From Cyclobacteriaceae bacterium (lineage in GTDB: Bacteria; Bacteroidota; Bacteroidia; Cytophagales; Cyclobacteriaceae), in NCBI GenBank assembly GCA_958296015.1, contig CATQIH010000014.1, forward strand, positions 1-64,000: DNA of 64,000 nucleotides, in the 5' to 3' direction. Shown here piece by piece: positions 61,116 to 64,000 of this stretch. Position 1 is the first letter of the stretch. The number at the start of each line of letters is the position of its first letter. The notes below the pieces were generated by a model. That model saw only the letters and a list, made by a program, of their open reading frames with translations, searched no databases and was not told the origin of the DNA. The position numbers and the translations under genes were made by a program.

Positions 61116-61213
61116 TATACCTCCTGAGGTATAAATATAACGTCTTATGTGGTATTATACCTTTTTGGGTATAAAATATATTAAAACACAATACATATAC
61201 CCTATCAGGTATA
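61116..61213 (-). promoter_or_regulatory. Three palindromic operators, 40 bp apart, before hipB
   Basis: TATACC-N6-GGTATA occurs at 61116-61133, 61156-61173 and 61196-61213. The starts are exactly 40 bp apart, so all three lie on the same face of the helix. The pattern resembles the E. coli HipB operator TATCC-N8-GGATA. The operators cover the only promoter space upstream of hipB, which points to cooperative autorepression. Confidence 0.9.
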
Positions 61214-61262
61214 ATTATTTAACAGAACAAGCAACAGGCATCGTTAGAAACGGTATAGGCAT

Positions 61263-61295
61263 AAAAAAAGCCTTAGCTTTCAATAAGCTAAGGCT
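61263..61295 (-). terminator. Rho-independent terminator after tRNA-Lys
   Basis: An 11-bp perfect stem (61269-61279 with 61285-61295) closes a 5-nt loop and is followed on the minus strand by seven T. It lies 20 nt downstream of the tRNA. Confidence 0.9.
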
Positions 61296-61314
61296 ATATA
61301 CTGTTAAAGATTAG

Positions 61315-61387
61315 TGAACCCGCTGGGATTCGAACCCAGGACCCACGCCTTAAAAGGGCGTTGCTCTACCAGCTGAGCTACAGATTC
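61315..61387 (-). tRNA. tRNA-Lys (anticodon TTT)
   Basis: A 73-nt cloverleaf reads on the minus strand. The acceptor stem GAATCTG pairs with CGGGTTC using three G-U pairs. The D-arm has GCTC-AGCTGGTA-GAGC, the anticodon stem ACGCC/GGCGT with loop CTTTTAA (TTT), and the T-arm CTGGG-TTCGAAT-CCCAG. CCA is not encoded. Confidence 0.95.
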
Positions 61388-61450
61388 TCGTGAAAATTTG
61401 CATTTATAGGGCTGTTTCCCTTAATTGCGTTGCAAAAGTAAGAGGCTTTT

Positions 61451-62203
61451 ATGAAAATCCAAAACCTAATCTATAAAAATGTTGTTTTGTTCTGCGCCGT
61501 CTGCCTATTACCTATACACTGGGCATTGGCACAAACAGACAACGCTGCAATCCTGCAAAAAGCAGATTCTTTGTATGCTGACAGGCACTACACCGAGTCG
61601 TTTCAGCTATACGAACAGCTATACCGTAAGTCGCAGATGTTTACCCCGTCGATGCTGCTCAAAATGGCCTTTATTCAGGAAGGGTTGGGTGCCTATAGCC
61701 AGACACTGTATTTTCTGAACGAATACTACCTGCAAACATCCGACGAAAAAGCGATAGAGAAGATGCAGCAACTCTCACAGAAATATAATCTACAGGGCTA
61801 CCAATACGACGATTATGACATTTTTCTGAATGTGTTTCGGCAATACCGGTATCCTATATTGTATGGCCTGCTGATACTGGCCCTGGGCGGGCTGCTCTAT
61901 ACGGCCTTTAGCAAAAAAACCAGTCCCGGAAGACCTTATGGCTTGGGTGTTGCGTATGTGCTGCTGCTAGCCTGCCTATTTGTGGTTACCAATTATAGTT
62001 TTAGCGTCAAGCGCGCCATCATCACTGCCGACAATGCCTACATCATGGATGGCCCTTCCGCAGGTGCCAAAGTGATAGCAGTAAGCAACAAAGGCGACAG
62101 AGTGAAGGTTGCCGGGCAGCAGGATGTCTGGACAAAAATAAGGCGCGATGATGGGCAGGAAGCTTTTATTCGCCAAAACAACCTACTTTATATAGAGCCT
62201 TAG
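61451..62203 (+). CDS. TPR and SH3-like membrane protein (BatE-like)
   Basis: The 250-residue protein has a signal peptide (ending WALAQ) and two or three TPR units at about 30-120 (AILQKADSLYADRHYTESFQ, TPSMLLKMAFIQEGLGAYSQ). Two membrane helices lie at about 134-153 and 164-182. An SH3-like domain is at about 190-250 (ITADNAYIMDGPSAGAKVIA, WTKIRRDDGQEAFIRQNNL). This order matches BatE-type proteins of the BatABCDE stress loci, but no other bat gene is adjacent. The hflX gene follows 97 nt later on the same strand. Confidence 0.78.
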   Translation: MKIQNLIYKNVVLFCAVCLLPIHWALAQTDNAAILQKADSLYADRHYTESFQLYEQLYRKSQMFTPSMLLKMAFIQEGLGAYSQTLYFLNEYYLQTSDEKAIEKMQQLSQKYNLQGYQYDDYDIFLNVFRQYRYPILYGLLILALGGLLYTAFSKKTSPGRPYGLGVAYVLLLACLFVVTNYSFSVKRAIITADNAYIMDGPSAGAKVIAVSNKGDRVKVAGQQDVWTKIRRDDGQEAFIRQNNLLYIEP

Positions 62204-62300
62204 TCTGCAATTATTGTATACACGCGCCGACAAAATATTGTCAGTTTTGAACTTTATCTTTTATAATATTTTTCTACTATTAGGAGATAAACAAAACTGA

Positions 62301-63551
62301 ATGACAAAAACTTTTTCAACGGCTGCTCAAAAAGAAACGGCAGTACTGGTAGCAGTGATCAATCAATCTCAATCTGTTTTGCAGGTGAAAGAGTATCTGG
62401 ATGAGCTGGCTTTTCTGGCCGAAACTTCCGGTGCCATCACTCTAGAACGGTTCACACAGAAGCTTGACAAGCCTGATGTAGGTTATTTTGTAGGCAAAGG
62501 CAAGCTCAACGAAATCCATCAATACGTTAAAGAGTATGAAGTGGATATGGTCATTTTTGATGACGACCTGACCCCTTCGCAGGTGCGCAACCTGGAGCGG
62601 GAGCTACAAGTCAAAATTCTGGACCGTAGCTTACTGATTCTCAATATATTTTCTTTGCGTGCCCAGACGGCCCAAGCCAAAACGCAGGTGGAACTGGCAC
62701 AATACCAATACCTGCTTCCCAGGCTTACCAGAATGTGGTCTCACCTTTCCAAACAAAAAGGTGGTATTGGTATGAGAGGTCCCGGTGAAAAAGAACTGGA
62801 GACTGACCGCCGTATTGTACGGGATAAGATTGCATTGCTCAACACCAAGCTGGAGAAGATAGACAAGCAAAGTGCTACCCGGCGCAAAGCCCGGCAGAAA
62901 GTGGTGCGCGTGGCACTGGTAGGTTACACCAACGTAGGTAAATCTACGCTGATGCAGCTGCTGTCTAAATCCGATGTGTTTGCTGAGAACAAGCTTTTTG
63001 CTACGGTTGACTCTACGGTGCGCAAAGTGGTAATCAACCAGATTCCTTTTTTGCTGACAGATACTGTTGGGTTTATCCGCAAATTACCTCATGCCCTGAT
63101 AGAATGTTTTAAGTCTACGCTGGATGAGATCCGCGAGGCAGACATCCTGCTGCATGTGGTAGACGTGTCACACGCGTCTTTTGAAGAGCAGATTGGTGTA
63201 GTCAACAGTACACTGGCAGAGATGGGCGCAGCCGATAAGCCCACACTGATGGTTTTTAACAAGATAGATCAGCTGGCACAGCATCAGAATGGTCATGATG
63301 CACCAGTCAACAGTCACGATCCGGAGGAGGAGCTATGGGAAGAAGAAGTGGAAGAAGTAGATTATCACCCGCCCCTGACGCTGGAACAGTTGGAAGAGAC
63401 TTACATGGGCAACGGCAAGCATGAAAGTGTGTTTATTTCTGCTGCCGAAAAGATCAACCTTAATAAGCTTAAAGATATGCTCTACGACAAAGTAGCGGAT
63501 AAATATTTCACCATTTATCCTAACTACAAAAAGCCGCAGTTGTATTATTGA
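62301..63551 (+). CDS. hflX: GTPase HflX
   Basis: The 416-residue protein has the HflX plan: an N-terminal glycine-rich domain (DVGYFVGKGKLNEI, RAQTAQAKTQVELAQ), a helical linker (RGPGEKELETDRR), and a G domain with G1 GYTNVGKST (208-216), G3 DTVGF (254-258) and G4 NKID. The C-terminus is extended with an acidic insert (EELWEEEVEEV). HflX binds the 50S subunit or 70S ribosome and rescues stalled ribosomes after heat or antibiotic stress. It is separated from the preceding gene by 97 nt and faces the partial outer-membrane gene on the other strand. Confidence 0.95.
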   Translation: MTKTFSTAAQKETAVLVAVINQSQSVLQVKEYLDELAFLAETSGAITLERFTQKLDKPDVGYFVGKGKLNEIHQYVKEYEVDMVIFDDDLTPSQVRNLERELQVKILDRSLLILNIFSLRAQTAQAKTQVELAQYQYLLPRLTRMWSHLSKQKGGIGMRGPGEKELETDRRIVRDKIALLNTKLEKIDKQSATRRKARQKVVRVALVGYTNVGKSTLMQLLSKSDVFAENKLFATVDSTVRKVVINQIPFLLTDTVGFIRKLPHALIECFKSTLDEIREADILLHVVDVSHASFEEQIGVVNSTLAEMGAADKPTLMVFNKIDQLAQHQNGHDAPVNSHDPEEELWEEEVEEVDYHPPLTLEQLEETYMGNGKHESVFISAAEKINLNKLKDMLYDKVADKYFTIYPNYKKPQLYY

Positions 63552-63564
63552 TTACTACAACGCA

Positions 63565-64000
63565 CTAAAAACTCAGCAAAAACCCGTTGGTCACCGAATA
63601 TACAAACTTGTTGATGGGCACGATGGGCCGGTTTTCGTAAGTGCCACTGAAGTTGGTATTGAGCGAGAGCCGCTTGAAAACCTTGATGATCAGGCCCATA
63701 TCCGCACTGAGCCTATGGCGAAAATAGTCATAATTTGTGTCGTAGCCAGTTTGGTAATAGCTGATCAGGTTGAACCAGATACTTTCGCTAAGCTGTGATT
63801 TGTATGACACGTAGTTGGTAGACTTTATAATACTGATGTTGGCAGTGCGCGTTTCGTTGCCTGGGTACTGCCAGTTTTCTTCTTCATGCATCGCTCCGAT
63901 GCCAAAATATAGGCTAGATTTTTTATTATTATACACCCGGTAGCGGATGCCGCCGCCGATAATCCACCGGTTTTGCATCCCTCTTCCCTGGTCGTACTGA
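63565..64000 (-). CDS. Outer-membrane barrel protein (DUF481-like), 5' end outside window
   Basis: The frame is open to the end of the window on the minus strand, so the N-terminus is missing. The visible 140 or so residues alternate in the manner of a barrel: NRWIIGGGIRYRVYNNKKSS, LYFGIGAMHEEENWQ, YKSQLSESIWFNLISYYQ, and a terminal FLLSF. This matches the C-terminal half of DUF481-type outer-membrane proteins. It converges on hflX with a 13-nt gap and no terminator was seen between them. Confidence 0.75.
   Translation of the reverse strand, partial: QYDQGRGMQNRWIIGGGIRYRVYNNKKSSLYFGIGAMHEEENWQYPGNETRTANISIIKSTNYVSYKSQLSESIWFNLISYYQTGYDTNYDYFRHRLSADMGLIIKVFKRLSLNTNFSGTYENRPIVPINKFVYSVTNGFLLSF

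Overview
The window comes from a member of the Bacteroidota, most likely a Cytophagales-type environmental, polysaccharide-degrading bacterium. I infer this from type IX secretion (T9SS) C-terminal sorting domains on four proteins, a TonB receptor/DUF4249 pair, MacB/FtsX-type permease paralogues of about 800 residues that lack a linked ATPase, Rpn-family nucleases and a CPXCG zinc protein. Species cannot be read from the sequence.

Layout. 1-2.4 kb: a membrane protein cut by the window edge, then an ECF sigma factor with a membrane partner. 2.4-15.6 kb: secreted and housekeeping genes (GH2 glycosidase, FG-GAP T9SS protein, two M14 peptidases, flavin monooxygenase, deacetylase-like protein, rhomboid protease, lipoprotein). 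15.6-17.8 kb: a 42-bp tandem repeat and an AT-rich two-gene module (winged-helix/DUF488 fusion plus an unrecognised protein). 17.8-41.3 kb: a sigma-54 activator (response regulator), an Asp-box lipoprotein, and five MacB/FtsX-like permeases in three transcription units. Embedded among them are an Rpn nuclease, a DUF4469 protein and a TonB/DUF4249/MG2-like operon. 41.3-48.1 kb: an SDR, a frameshifted Rpn gene, smc (also frameshifted at an A-run), a repeat-bearing membrane protein and a CPXCG protein. 48.2-57 kb: a plant-polysaccharide/adhesion block (GH9 cellulase, cohesin-PKD protein, dockerin protein, esterase, truncated glycosidase). 57-61.2 kb: a lipoprotein/beta-barrel pair and a three-gene HipBST-type toxin-antitoxin operon with three evenly spaced operators. 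61.3-64 kb: tRNA-Lys, a TPR/SH3 protein, hflX and a partial outer-membrane protein.

The most notable system is the permease regulon. Each of the three permease transcription units is preceded by a -24/-12 sigma-54-type promoter, and each promoter has a similar ~40-bp enhancer-like element starting 115-116 bp upstream. An NtrC-family activator is encoded next door. Two of the control regions are recognisable ~240-bp duplicates, and one also carries four 22-bp-phased CACGNCGTR dyads further upstream. Other strong signals are the HipBST operators spaced exactly 40 bp apart, the adjacent cohesin and dockerin genes beside a cellulase, and several hairpin and tandem repeat families. Two single-base frameshifts in A-runs (smc and an Rpn gene) may be sequence errors.
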